A stretch of DNA of 64,000 bases from Gigaspora margarita (lineage: Eukaryota; Glomeromycota; Glomeromycetes; Diversisporales; Gigasporaceae). Location of the stretch: assembly GCA_009809945.1 (NCBI GenBank), contig WTPW01000559.1, forward strand, positions 1-64,000, read 5' to 3'. The translations under genes and the position numbers were made by a program. Positions 1 through 10,770 of the stretch are shown here, piece by piece (position 1 is the stretch's first letter; each line of letters starts with the position of its first letter). Below the pieces are notes generated by a model. It saw only the letters and a list, made by a program, of their open reading frames with translations, ran no database searches and had not been told where the DNA came from.

Positions 1-33
<33 letters not shown>

Positions 34-461
34 ATATTCTAACAATCGAGGTTGCTTTTGCAAGCATCAGTTTTTTTTACTTATTACGTAAAAACTGGGT
101 ACAATATCAAGTAATAATAAGTAATTAGTACGTCCATATCTATTAATGATAGAATTGATAAGTTACCGCAGGATTAAATAAATTGTTGGTATCAAAAGGC
201 ATAAAATACTTACCGATTCATCATTGGCAATTTTTTCTATCATCCTAGAATTTTGAAATCAGTTGTAATAAGGGTATGATATAAAAATAAAGTTGACCAG
301 CTTTAAAAAAAACTCCCGAACAAACCGAGGCAATGAAAAAAATTGCCAATAAATAATTAAAAAAAAAGATCTATATAATATTATAATTTATTTTACATTT
401 TGGGTTCATTAAAAATAAGGCAACTTCATAATAAATTTATAAGCTTCAATATTATATTTTT
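1..461. other. AT-rich intergenic stretch, no gene seen
   Basis: The window opens on 30 A residues and continues as AT-rich sequence with stops in all frames. I see no gene, terminal repeat or RNA signature here. The poly-A start may be the tail of a retroposon whose body lies outside the window, but nothing inside the window tests that. Confidence 0.5.
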
Positions 462-630
462 GAGTTTCGGATTATAGGTGTGGGTTTTGGATTATAGTTT
501 CGGGGTTTCGGGTTTCGGATTATAGTTTCGGGTTTCGGGTTTCGGAGTTTCGATTTTTTTAAAAAAATCCGAAACTAGTTTCGGATTAGAACCGTTCCGA
601 AGCTAGTTTCGGGTAGGTTTCGTTTCGACG
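462..630. repeat. GGTTTCG minisatellite
   Basis: Irregular tandem copies of a 7-bp unit, GGTTTCG, interspersed with GGATTATAGTTTC, followed by an inverted segment (ATCCGAAACTAG then CTAGTTTCGG). This gives a partly palindromic, G/T-biased block. No coding potential is evident. Confidence 0.7.
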
Positions 631-716
631 CCATGTTTGACTTACGTACGTACGTATTTATATGGTCTTATTATAACAGAAAATTATTTTATTGTTAATC
701 GATAGTGCAGTAATGC

Positions 717-1312
717 TTCTAATATCGTTTTATGCTTAACATACCTAAATTTCACATCAACAACATCAAATTAAACAAATAAATAATTTTTAAAGACACT
801 TATGAATGAATACACAAACTAGCACGAATTTCTGGATAAAGAAATTGACGAAATATTAGAATTAATACAAGCTATAGAACTGGATCGATATCTTACTATA
901 CGTGAAAGAACCATTAAATCTAACGATTTTTTCAAGTTCTTTTGCTTAATTATAATCGTTTGCTTGAAAGTTCTCGTTGGAGACATATTAAAATATAAGA
1001 TAACTTAAGTATTATTTGTTAAGCTATGCTAAGATTCAGTAATTTATATAAAAAAATAATTTGAGCAAAGGCTTAATAAGTAATTTGAGAAAGGTTCTGT
1101 AAGTAATTTGAGCGAAAGTTTTATTATTTACTCTGTATTTTGTTATTAGTAAATAGTTTGTTGATTTGCATAATAAAAAATTTGTAATTATTTCGTCAAA
1201 TGGAAGTCTCTAAATACTCCTATTTCATTTTCCGATTTCAAAATTTTAAAAACAAATAAACTCTTATTTATTTCCGAAATACATTTTTTTTTTTTAAATC
1301 TGAAACCCCCCT
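717..1312 (+). repeat. Dispersed repeat R, copy 1
   Basis: Diverged direct duplicate of the sequence at 2810-3800; the two agree over the first 300 bases and again over the last 230. Between the shared ends this copy has only about three units of the TAAGTAATTTGAGCGAAGG-type tandem repeat, while copy 2 has many. Part of it (831-935) reads as an open, charged peptide (HEFLDKEIDEILELIQAIEL), which hints that the repeat carries a remnant of coding sequence. I do not recognise the protein. Confidence 0.7.
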
Positions 1313-1460
1313 AATTTGCAGAATTTTGATGATGTTTAATTACCCATATAGAATCGATAAAAGTTACTCATTTACGAGTGGTTTTTTTCGATTTTTACAG
1401 CTGCCCTGCCTTGTTTAGTGCGTAGAAAGTGCGTCAGGGGTTCGTTGAGTGTAATTTACG

Positions 1461-1573
1461 TTTGCATAAGGAGTGCATCTTCCTGCCTTACGAATACAAA
1501 AAAATTCCGATTATGTATATAATTGGAAATTTTACTTTGTATCCGCAGGGCAGGAAGATTTTCTCCTTATGCC
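1461..1573. repeat. Inverted repeat, 25-bp arms
   Basis: The left arm (1461-1487, GCATAAGGAGTGCATCTTCC) is the near reverse complement of the right arm (1549-1573). The spacer is about 60 bases. It is probably a small fold-back element. Open frames across it are incidental. Confidence 0.6.
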
Positions 1574-2015
1574 GGCTTTATTTTGATCTATTTAGCAACT
1601 GTGCATCACTACAATTATTAGCAAATCATAATGTGATACGTGAGCAAATTTCAATACGTAATACTATTCAATTATTGATTAATGTATTATAAAAATACTA
1701 TGTAAAATATAAATATGTCTTATATTTCGATTACTAGAAAGTTGCTTAAAATTAAAATAAAATGACGTATTTGAAAATAAATAGGAATTTAAAAATTTTA
1801 TTTGTGTTTCAAAAATTTTGAAATCAGAAAGTGAAATGTGAGTGTTTTTTGGAGATCCCATTTCATTATTGTGTTATCGTTATTACAAATATTTAGGGGT
1901 TTCAGAATTAAAATTCGTAAATCTTATTTTGACCCGCTTGTAAACGAAGGTACATTTATTGTGAGTCACTGGACCTTTCATGTGACAATGGTCACTGGAC
2001 AAGCTGTGGTAACTC

Positions 2016-2134
2016 TCCCACAAAAAATTTTACCCCTCCCGTGACTTTTATCCAATGCAACCCCTTAGGGTTAGGGTGAGATTAGGGTGAAGTCACGTTA
2101 GGGGGTAAACTCATTTATTAATGTTTTTGTGGGA
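2016..2134. mobile_element. Small MITE with telomere-like core
   Basis: Ends TCCCACAAAAA / TTTTTGTGGGA form a terminal inverted repeat that continues into ACCCC/GGGGT. The interior holds TTAGGGTTAGGGTGAGATTA. A partial second copy lies at 26217-26285, sharing about 65 bases from the telomere-like core to the right end. No TSD is evident. CACTGGACCTTTCAYGTGAC occurs on both sides (1966 and 2290), so a larger enclosing element is possible. Confidence 0.6.
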
Positions 2135-2443
2135 AATCTATGGGCGTTCACTGGACATGTCCATAGTATATTTGAGTAACCTGATGATCTAAAGGTTCTT
2201 TGTTCTTGAATTTTCTGCTCGGCTTTGTCATCCCACCTCACCCGAAAAAGGAAGAGTAAGGGGAAGCGAAAACAAACCTAAAATGCCGGTGACACTGGAC
2301 CTTTCACGTGACAGTCTTCAAACTGAGTAAAAAAAAAAGAAAGAAGAAACTGGAGGTACTCGAAAAATTCTGATCACGTGATCTACTGCGGCTTGTTTCG
2401 GCGACCCATTCTCATACTGTGCTACAAGTTTAGGCACAAATGT

Positions 2444-2503
2444 ATTGTTGACCATGGAAGTTGTTCGTTGCAGCTGGGAGGAACTGCTTCCATGGCGAAC
2501 AAT
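2444..2503. repeat. Hairpin with CCATGGAAG arms
   Basis: ATTGTTGACCATGGAAGTTG pairs with the reverse complement of the segment ending at 2503 (GCTTCCATGGCGAACAAT). The spacer is short. Overlapping open frames on both strands are by-products of this symmetry. Confidence 0.55.
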
Positions 2504-2537
2504 GATAATGATAAAATAAGAAGACATATTTATTATC

Positions 2538-2773
2538 CAGGGTTGGGCAGCCCTCTATGTCCAGTGAATTTCACTGGACACTGGACATATAAATTTGTCC
2601 AGTGTTCATTGATTTATTAACATATATAGAGTAAAAATAGGTGGTATATTACTGTCCTAATTATTTAGTTTGCTTGACTCTGAACAGAGGTTTCTTATTT
2701 TTAAAAAAATTACAGACAATTTTAGAAATTTAAATTTCATTGGACAACCCACTTGTCCAATTGCCCAACCCTG
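2538..2773. mobile_element. hAT-type MITE, perfect 8-bp TSD
   Basis: Terminal inverted repeats CAGGGTTGGGCA... / ...TGCCCAACCCTG. It is flanked by a perfect 8-bp direct repeat, TTATTATC, at 2530-2537 and 2774-2781. CAG-initial ends and an 8-bp TSD are diagnostic of hAT elements. At 236 bp with no transposase it is non-autonomous. GTCCAGTG-type subterminal repeats lie inside both ends. The intact TSD suggests a comparatively recent insertion. Confidence 0.9.
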
Positions 2774-2809
2774 TTATTATCAAATAAGTTATGTAATTAA
2801 AATTCTAAT

Positions 2810-3800
2810 ATACAATATCGTTTTATGCTTAACATGTCTAAAATTTCACATCAACAACGTCAAACTAAACAAATAAATAATCATTTAAAAACACTTTTGA
2901 ATGAATACTCAACTAGCACGAATTTCTGGATAAAGAAATTGACAAATTATTGGAATTAATACAAGCCATAGTACTGGAATCGATATCTTACTATATGTGA
3001 AAAAACAATAAATCTAACGATTTTTTTTCAAGTTCTTTTGTTTAATTATAATAATTTGCTTGTAAGTTCTCTTTGGATGCATATTAATAGATAAGTAATA
3101 CAGTAATATTTGTTAAGCTATGTAAAAAATAATTTAAGCGAAAGTTTAATAAGTTATATAAAATATAATTTAAGCAAATGTTTAGTAAATAATATAAAAA
3201 AAATAATTAAGCGAAGGTTTAGTAAGTTATATAAAAGAATTATTTGAACAAAGGTTTAATTAGTAATTTGAGCATGCAATCTGAGCCAAGGTTTAATAAG
3301 TAATTTGAGCAAAAGTTTAGTAAGTCATATAGAAAAATAACTTAAGTGAAGGTTTAATAAATAATTTGAGTCATGGTTTCAGTAAGTAATTTGAGCAAAG
3401 GTTCAGCAAGTTATATAAAAAAACAATTAAGCGAAGGTTTAATAAGTAATTTGAGCGAAGGTTCAGTAATTAATTTGAGCGAAGGTTCAGTAAGTAAGTA
3501 ATTTAAGCTAAGGTTCGGTTTGATAAGTAATTTAAGCCAAGGTTCATTAAGTAAATTTTTGAGCGAAGGTTCAGTAAGTAATTTGAGCGAAGTTTTATTA
3601 TTTACTCTTTTATTATTATTAATAGTTTGTTGATCTGCATAATAAAAAATTTTTACTTATTTCGTCAAATGGGAGTCTCTAAACACTCCATTTCATTTTC
3701 TGATTTCAAAATTTTGATACACAAATAAGATTTTTTAAACTCTTATTTATTCCCGAAATATACTATTTTTTTTTTTTAATTTTGAAACCTCTTATTGTGT
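2810..3800 (+). repeat. Dispersed repeat R, copy 2, with expanded minisatellite
   Basis: Second copy of the repeat at 717-1312. Its middle has expanded into a tandem array (see 3130-3600). Near its start a 41-codon open frame runs 2834-2959 (MSKISHQQRQTKQINNHLKT...). The equivalent start codon in copy 1 is ATA and that frame is closed. The frame may be a remnant of a captured or host gene. I do not recognise it. Confidence 0.7.
3130..3600 (+). repeat. 24-bp minisatellite (TAAGTAATTTGAGCGAAGGT type)
   Basis: About 18 imperfect units of roughly 24 bp, consensus TAAGTAATTTGAGCGAAGGT plus TCAG or TTAA. Some units have ATAAAAAA inserted, giving longer variants. The array interrupts repeat R. The sister copy of R at 1040-1120 has only about three units, so it has expanded or contracted since duplication. 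Confidence 0.85.
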
Positions 3801-3927
3801 ACAATAACGATATCAATATTGTATATTACTTTACAAAAAAAAAGCTTTCGTTCAAATTTTTAAAGCATTTTATTTTCTCTTAAAATATTCGGTTATTGTT
3901 AAATGTTACATTGTCGATAATTCAATA

Positions 3928-4086
3928 ATGCCTCCAAAGAGAACATTTAAACAAACCACCAAAGAACAAAAACTTGCGATGGTCATTGTTTGTATAAAAA
4001 CGAAATATTATCGACGGAAAGCACAGCAGTTGGTGCTCCGATTGGTGGAACCTGCAACAAAAAAATGCATGATTTACACAAATTAA
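3928..4086 (+). pseudogene. Short frame resembling a transposase HTH N-terminus
   Basis: A 52-codon frame begins MPPKRTFKQTTKEQKLAMV, is rich in Lys/Arg/Gln, and ends in TAA. The start resembles the N-terminal DNA-binding (CENP-B/pogo-like helix-turn-helix) region of fungal DNA transposases, which often opens with a basic patch and a T-KEQK-type helix. Downstream sequence shows no catalytic domain, so this would be a truncated remnant. The family call is inference from a short stretch; it could be chance. Confidence 0.3.
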
Positions 4087-4881
4087 GGTTTCAAATTTAA
4101 AAAAATAAGTGACACATTTCAATAGCATTTTACTATGTTATACTATAAATCGGAAAATAAAATATGGTTCTCTGATTTTAACTTTGAAAACCCCTAATGA
4201 CTTCATTTGTAAACAAATGTTTCAATGGAATATTAAAATAGAAAATTGCCATTGAGATAATTATAAAAAGATATGTATGGATGATGCTTTACTTATTCCA
4301 AAATAAATACGTCACCAATTTCAACGTAAATTAATTACCGCAGCATTTTAACTTTGAAACCCATTATTTGCAACATATGCGGGGAATCCGCAGTTAGAAG
4401 CGTATTTCTATTGTCCGCTTTTTTTAATTTGCAGAAATTGCAGAATCTGCAGAATCTGAAGCGTTTCCTATAGTTGCCCGAAACAATACTTGAAAAAAAA
4501 ATCAAATTTTCTCATAGAACTATCCGAATCAGCTACAAAAATCCGTACAATTATGTGCAACGGATAGAAAATACAGAATTTCTTCATACTTCTTCATGTA
4601 GCACATAATTAATATTTTGGTGATCACATCGAATTTCTGGAAGCATTGATCAACGGCATATTACTATAAAAGGTATTTCAAGAATTCTATAATTTACCAT
4701 TGTGTTCTTTGTCTTGACATTCAAACTCTTCACTTTGTTTAATTTGTCTTTTACTTAATTTTATTTTGTAATAGTCGATGTTTAGGTTTATAAAACCGCC
4801 GGTGTTTCACTCCGCTTAACTTATATAAACATCTTGACCTTGACATCTATCTTGCAGGTAAAGAAAAAAAAAAAACGCAAA
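4087..4881. other. Intergenic region and kinase 5' flank
   Basis: No gene recognised. The last 100 bases include TTATATAAAC at 4820-4829, about 55 bases upstream of the kinase start codon and plausible as a TATA-like promoter element, followed by an A-rich leader just before the ATG. Confidence 0.4.
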
Positions 4882-6005
4882 ATGTTTGCTAACACAAATA
4901 ACGAATCGTTGGAGAAAGTTATCTCAAGAAAACACATTAATTGTATTAATAAAAATCAATTAAGTAAATCTGAGGAGATTGCTAAAGGTGCATTTGGCAA
5001 TATACACAAGGCAGAATGGAAAGTTTATAAATTGACTGTTGCTCTAAAAAGTTTAAGAGCTGATATAAGTTCAGATCAAAACACTATGGAAGATTTTATG
5101 AAAGAGGTATGATTAATTAAGAATTATTCCAATCATATGAAAATAATATGAAATAAACCATTCTCTTACTAAATTAAATTATTTGTACTTTTTGATAGCT
5201 TCAATTATTGCAAAAATTAGGAACTCATCCAAATATAAATACTTTTTATGGTATTAGTCAAGGTAAAATTTCCGAAAAATCCGAGTTTGAATTTTTTTTT
5301 TAATCGTATATAATAAATATTAATCTTAATTATAATTAACAGACTCGTGTAACAGACACTGTATGGTTTTAGAATTCGCAAGTGATGGAAATTTACGTCA
5401 ATACTTGAAAGCTAATTTTTCAAGCTTAAAATGGTCAGACAAATTACGCATGGCCAAGGAATTAACGTTAGGAATTTTTTTCTTACATAATAATAATATT
5501 ATACATCGAGATCTTGTAAGTATCATATGGTTTAAACGTATTTATATATATTAAATAATCAACTAATCATATATTTTTTTCATAGCATTCTAAAAATATT
5601 CTAGTTAATGAAGGAAGTATCAAGATAACAGATTTTGGCCTATCAACTAGTTTAGATGAAAAACCAAAACCACGAAGTTTTACATATGGAATGCCAGCAT
5701 ACGTAGAACCTCAATATTTTAAAAATCCTAATTATGAATTTACCAAAAAATCCGATATTTATAGCCTCGGAGTAATTCTCTGGGAAATTACAAGTGGTAA
5801 ACCTCCATATCAATCATTTACCTCGATAGATGCAATTGCTGTTTATATATTTCAAGGAAAAAGAGAAACACCTGTTGAAAATACACCAGAAGAATATATT
5901 AACATTTACAAAGAATGCTGGAACGAAGAGCCTGACAAACGTCCAGAAGCAAAACAAGTTCTTGAAACTTTGAAAATACTTGATAACATCACGGCGCATT
6001 TATGA
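4882..6005 (+). CDS. TKL-type protein kinase, 293 aa, four exons
   Basis: Protein serine/threonine or dual-specificity kinase of the tyrosine-kinase-like group expanded in Glomeromycotina; predicted cytosolic, substrate unknown. Exons are 4882-5106, 5199-5262, 5343-5515 and 5586-6005, with GT-AG introns of 92, 80 and 70 bp that keep frame. Visible motifs: glycine loop GAFGNIH (residues 36-42), ATP-binding Lys56 (VALK), helix-C Glu75, catalytic loop HRDLHSKN (Asp153, Asn158), DFG at 170-172, and MPAYVEPQ in place of APE. All catalytic residues are present, so it is probably active. No signal peptide, membrane segment or extra domain is seen. The ATG at 4882 follows an A-rich leader; upstream in-frame sequence is poly-Lys and unlikely to be coding. 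The start fits the kinase fold, although the true 5' end is not proven. Confidence 0.92.
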
Positions 6006-6241
6006 AATTTAACCAAAATTCGGTCACCAAAACCAAGCATTTGTTCCCCAGATTTAAATATTAAACTATAAATGTAAACCCGAAAAAAATTTTTCGGGCC
6101 TCTAATCTAGACTGATAACGCGTCTACCCCATCTTCCCCACTCCAGACGCAACTTATTAGACATAGAAATTTATTAAAATGACGCATTACAACTTGGAAA
6201 TGTTGATTATCTCAGCCAAAATCTATATTTACGGAATTTTA
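6006..6241. other. 3' flank of the kinase gene
   Basis: Noncoding sequence with a small CCCGAAAAAAATTTTTCGGG palindrome near 6079-6098. That could act as an RNA hairpin in the 3' UTR, but no poly-A signal is certain. Confidence 0.35.
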
Positions 6242-6440
6242 CAGGAGGGTCGCCAAAATTCCGGGTCGGATGCGTCGGATCTAGGTCGACGTTTAGCCCT
6301 AGTTGTTAGCAGGCTTTATAGCAAAATTAACAGCTGGGCACTTTTTACTTAATGTACGGATATGATTTCATTAGTAAAATTTTTTATGATCTTGAAGCAA
6401 AATTGATCAATTCTGATCCAGTCGACCATGATTCCGATAT
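6242..6440 (+). mobile_element. hAT-type MITE family Q, right end lost
   Basis: Begins CAGGAGGGTCGCCAAAATTC and continues through GGTCGGATGCGTCGGATCTA, aligning closely with the complete copy at 8789-9027. The right inverted end is not recognisable, so it is truncated or eroded. A third copy, interrupted by another element, is at 52329-52986. Confidence 0.75.
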
Positions 6441-6664
6441 ACGCATTAGTAGTCAAATTTTTTAAATTTTGGGGTATTTCATAAGTTCGCCGCATTGATG
6501 AGATTTATATATTATGATTATTGTAATTTTTATGAACATTATTATTTCCGTTTCTTTATTTTTCTTTTTATTTAATTATTACATCATTCTATAGAATTAA
6601 AACCTACTACTGAGCAATGTATCATAAATTAATATGCATCCAGACTATTAAATAGAGCGTATCG

Positions 6665-6716
6665 TAAATCTCCGAAAACAAGTTAGATTGAAAGCTAGCT
6701 TATTTTCGGAGATTTA
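6665..6716. repeat. 52-bp palindrome
   Basis: TAAATCTCCGAAAACAAG and its reverse complement CTTATTTTCGGAGATTTA form a 22-bp stem with a very short loop. It may be a minimal fold-back element. The surrounding 6441-7380 has no gene I can recognise. Confidence 0.6.
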
Positions 6717-7390
6717 GGGGTATGTAAGCAAATACTTTTTAACTTAATAAAGATTTTTCTTTAAATAAAATGCTATCTAGTTCAACTAAGTTTTACAGTT
6801 ACTGTATATGGTTTATAAATTCATTGTTGTCAGCTGGACGACACTGAACATAGCCCAATGCTACGCCATTAACCGACTTTGACATAGTAATTTCTTAAGT
6901 CCAATACAGTTCAGTCCAGTTGTTTCTAACAACTGGACATAGTAAAGTGTCTTCATTGTTTATAAATACTATATGAAACATTCATTTATAGATATAGTTT
7001 TATTTTAATGACTATACAATATCAAAAAAAAAATAGCTGAACTCTAAAAAATATCCATCGAACCAAATTTGTGATATAATAGATGCCAGCCTATATTTTT
7101 TGAATTACTCAATATTAGCAATTTAACTTGTAGTTTTTTTCAAAAAGAACAATACTTGCTTAAAAACATGGCCTTATGAATGAAACACAATGCACAAAAT
7201 GTTATATAAATTGCGACTTACGATAGCATATTGACGCCAACGATTCGAGGAGTCAGTCAAACAAACAATCGTGCAACCTATGATCGAAAAGAAGCGGTTA
7301 GATATGTGCGAGTGGGTGGTTTGGTCGTAGACATGTCTTCCTTTACTTGAGTTATTCGATGGTCTCGTGATACCAACACACTAACACTTA

Positions 7391-8063
7391 TAGTGATGTG
7401 TCATTTATATGACACCTGACTTCGTGGAACGATTGCCCCTAAGTAAAGTGTCACGGGCAAAAGTAATTTCGATCATAAATTTATATTACACCACAATTAT
7501 CGTGACATCACTGCCATTCAAGGCTATGAATAATCGCGAATGATTTTGTTTACAAGGCTTAGCTTTGCTATAAGGTGATTCAGTTAAATCACGCCATAAA
7601 TCGCCTGATACATGTGGCATGTTAAAGTCGGGTGAGGTAAAATAACATATGATTCTAGTTTATTAAAGCTTTGCAGTTTCTATAATATTCAGAAAGTATG
7701 AAAAGGGATTTGTTTCACTCTTCTTAAGGACAATCTTCGGATTTCCCATAATTAAATTCAATAAAATATATAATAAACTCAGACTTTTTAATACATAATC
7801 CACTTTCTGGCGAACTGCCTTCTTATCATCATTTGTATCGTATAAATAAAATATTGTCCATTTTGCCCAGTAACAAAAGTCGATCAATTTTGATCCGTTT
7901 GAGCTGAAATTCTGAAAAATTTTAGCGTACTGTACGTACTGTACGTATAGTTCTTTTCCGGCATTCGATTGGCTGGCAAAAGTGATCGGCAAAAATTTTA
8001 GCGTACAGTACGTACAGTACGTATCGTAATAGTATGTATAGTACTGTACGCTGCACATCACTA
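7391..8063. mobile_element. hAT non-autonomous element, perfect 8-bp TSD
   Basis: Ends TAGTGATGTG / CACATCACTA, flanked by a perfect 8-bp duplication AACACTTA (7383-7390 and 8064-8071). At 673 bp it has no transposase. Inside the right half TTTTAGCGTACTGTACGTAC and a close variant occur 80 bases apart (about 7920 and 7995), forming GTAC-rich direct repeats. An internal CGTGACATCACTG at 7501-7513 mimics the terminus. A 132-codon frame on the minus strand (8061-7663) crosses these repeats; I do not recognise it and regard it as incidental or as captured sequence. Confidence 0.88.
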
Positions 8064-8089
8064 AACACTTATGATCAAAACCACAGCTT

Positions 8090-8660
8090 GGACTTTACCA
8101 ATTGGAACCAAAACCGGACAACGATCAACCACAACTATTCACAGCACGTCGGGAGGGTTGGGCAAAAACAATCACGGTAGTCCTCAGTACGTCGAGAAAT
8201 CAACAGGCGGTACAGTCACGTGAGAAGAGATTACAACTAACAGTCGTACTACTTATGCCGCTTAAGTAGTAGATTAGGTTAAGTTTATTTTATGTTATAA
8301 GGAATGTATAGAGTATTAAGCAAACGAATTGTTTGAAATCACTAAAGAAATTTTTATCTAGGGCTCAAAGCCTTTATTATTGACAACGGCAACTCGGAGT
8401 CTTCCGGGACAACCTAAAACCAACACAAACAAATCCAGACAACCTATCGATAGAGGCATGCTATATTTGGTGAGTGGATAGGTCAAGGCTTCGGTCGTCG
8501 ATACTTCGGGGTAACTCTCTATCAACAAACAATAATCACAGTATCCAAGGTACGGCGTCGAGAAACAGCCAGACAGGGTAACGTTAATATCACGTGACAA
8601 AAAAACAGACGAAAGGCCGTACTACTGTGCTACGTAGTAGTAGATCACTTAGTTTATTTA
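8090..8660. repeat. Diverged tandem duplication
   Basis: Segments at about 8165-8290 and 8525-8660 share, in order, AACAATCACGGTA, GTACGTCGAGAAA, a TCACGTGA-like palindrome, CGTACTACT and GTAGTAGAT, with much substitution and small indels. This is an old duplication of unknown origin. Frames crossing it on both strands are not convincing genes. Confidence 0.5.
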
Positions 8661-8788
8661 ATAAATGTGGGGGGAGGGGTAATGAAGTAGTTAATTATCA
8701 ATCACGAACAACTTGGTCATGTTTCTTCGGACGCAAGGCCTTTATTATATACTTGTCATTACATATGAACTATCAAAGCCGATTTTTA

Positions 8789-9027
8789 CAGGGCTGTCCC
8801 CAAATTTCCGGGTCGGATGCGTCGGATCTAGCTCGGCGTTTAGCCCTAGTTGTTAGCAGGTTCTATAGCAAAATTATCAGCTGGGCATTTTTTACTTAAT
8901 GAATGGATATGATTTATTAGTAAAATTTTTTATGATCTTGGGGCAAAATTGAATAATTCCGATCCAGCCGACCATGATCCCGATGTACTCCGACTTATCC
9001 CGACCCGGAATTTTGGGGACTCCCCTG
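8789..9027 (+). mobile_element. hAT-type MITE family Q, complete
   Basis: Ends CAGGGCTGTCCCCAAATTTC and, in reverse complement, CAGGGGAGTCCCCAAAATTC. It is 239 bp and non-autonomous. It lies between direct repeats of about 23 bp (8764-8788 and 9028-9050, TATGARYTATCAAAGCCG) rather than a clean 8-bp TSD, which is unusual for hAT. The open frame crossing its left end is spurious. Confidence 0.85.
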
Positions 9028-9050
9028 TATGAGTTATCAAAGCCGTTTAT

Positions 9051-9805
9051 CCATTTAGTTGATTAATTGATTAAAACCATTTTATCCCTTAAAACCCTTA
9101 AAACCCTTAAACCCTTTTAACGTTTTCTCCGTTAAAAATCACTAAAACTATTTAAACCATTAAAGCAGTTTTAACCACAGGAAATCCAATTGCAGTAATT
9201 TATCGGCCTGACCAAAAAATCGAAACTGCGCCACTTCGATTTCCTACCACGGTAACCTAGATCGATCACGTGCTTCCGGGTACATTTCTACGGCTCACAA
9301 TATATTGTATTTACGAAGAAACTTTAAATTTTTAGTTACAATGTAAGCCTGCTTTATCTAGAACTAAAGATAAAATTTGCTTTAGATTTTCCAGTAGGTT
9401 CAGTCAGTTAATAATAAGATAGCTGCGCAGCATGCGATGCCGCGCAGGACCAGTACGTGTGCCAGGTAAGGGAAAACTTGTCACCGGTTTTCAATTATAT
9501 TTTTTATTTACTGGCCTTAATCTATTGATTTTACCTGACTTATACAAAATATAATTGAAGGCCTGATAATTGTTAAAGTGAATAGAATTTAAATGATTAT
9601 ATTAATCATACATGTATTTTTTTCGAAACACACTTATTAAAGGAACTTCATGCTGATTATGGTTATTCCCGATAGGAAAATTAGACGGATAGGCACGGTC
9701 TTTGTGGCATGGGTCAAGAACAGGATTTGAATGGGTATGATCCGAATTGATATGGATTCCGTGAACTGCGTGGGACCGTATGCCCATGCCAATTGGACCG
9801 TAAAT
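9051..9805. other. Intergenic, CCCTTAAAAC short tandem repeat
   Basis: Between 9085 and 9125 are four imperfect copies of CCCTTAAAAC. Around 9488-9572 CAATTATATTTT and its complement flank a small inverted repeat with GGCCTT arms. No gene is seen. Confidence 0.45.
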
Positions 9806-9809
9806 GACT

Positions 9810-10130
9810 CAGCAGTTTACTAGTCGAAGCTTGGCACAGATAATGAATGTAAATTCACGTGCCGCCATGATAATGATGTGGATTAACTATTAAAACATAA
9901 ATTTACATAAGTACAATATAAGATGAGCAAGCTGACTGCATATAAAGTAATATTTTGTAAAGAATTTTTTTTGTCAAGACATACGAAGGTTTTATCAATG
10001 AAATCAAGCTCTTTTTTTTTAAAAAAAAATCTTTCATGATACTTTGCTCTCCACGAAACGAGCCAACACATATCACGAACAAACATGTGTGTAATATACA
10101 TATGTGTCATCTGAATGTGCCGTTCATATG
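9810..10130 (+). repeat. Dispersed repeat S, copy 1
   Basis: Aligns in inverted orientation with 17595-17900 (for example CCATGATAATGATGTGGATT in both). It contains a form of the internal core shared by many MITEs here (TTTTGTAAAGAATTTTTTTT). Open frames on both strands across it are not conserved between the two copies, which argues against coding. Confidence 0.7.
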
Positions 10131-10768
10131 TGGTGATATTAGGTGCTACCTTTGCTGTAATGTCCATTGTGATGGGGCAAAATTCGAGTGGCATAGCAAA
10201 GGTCAAAATTGGGCTGTGTTGAATTCTATTTATTTTATTTTTTATTTTTTTTTTTTTATTAGTTGAAATTTTGTGATAGATCAGCAGTAACGAATTAAAA
10301 TCAAAAGTATAGAAAGATGCTTAAAAGTTTTAAGAATTTTAAGTATTGAAATATACTTAAGAGTTTTAAGTATAGAAGATATTTAAAAGTTCTAAATATA
10401 GTAAGAAAAGATTCTTTCAATCATTTTTTAGTCTGTAAAAGAAAGTATATAAGAGCTCAAAGTTTGCCTTAAAATAAAGTAATTCAGCAACTCAAACTTA
10501 TTAGAGACTATAAAAAATTTTATTACAAACCTTAGTTGTTATTCAGTGTCTCGCAGCATGTTATTATGAAAAAGTCATTGTGATTTATATCGGTAATAGT
10601 GTAAGGTGAATTAGTTTGTATTATGAATTTTATAAAAAATTCTGTTACAAATTTACCTGACAGATAATACATTTTAAGATTGAGTTTGTATTGAAATTAT
10701 TGTAGCTTCTATCAAGAATTACTGTAAAAATTCTCATGAAAACTAGCTCATTATTCTATTAATAATAA
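10131..10768. other. AT-rich spacer with short tandem repeat
   Basis: Around 10315-10400 there are several imperfect copies of TTAAAAGTTTTAAGTATAGA. Nothing else is recognisable. Confidence 0.4.
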
Positions 10769-10770
10769 TA

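Noticed and set aside
4834-4881. Longer N-terminus for the first kinase
   Set aside because: The added residues begin at a non-ATG codon and are a poly-Lys run encoded by an A tract, as expected of a 5' leader.
7663-8061. 132-codon minus-strand open frame
   Set aside because: Its start region translates the GTAC-rich repeats of a hAT MITE and ends within the same element; no motif seen.
9883-10266. Overlapping plus and minus frames of 76 and 107 codons
   Set aside because: They lie in dispersed repeat S; the inverted copy at 17595-17900 does not preserve either frame.
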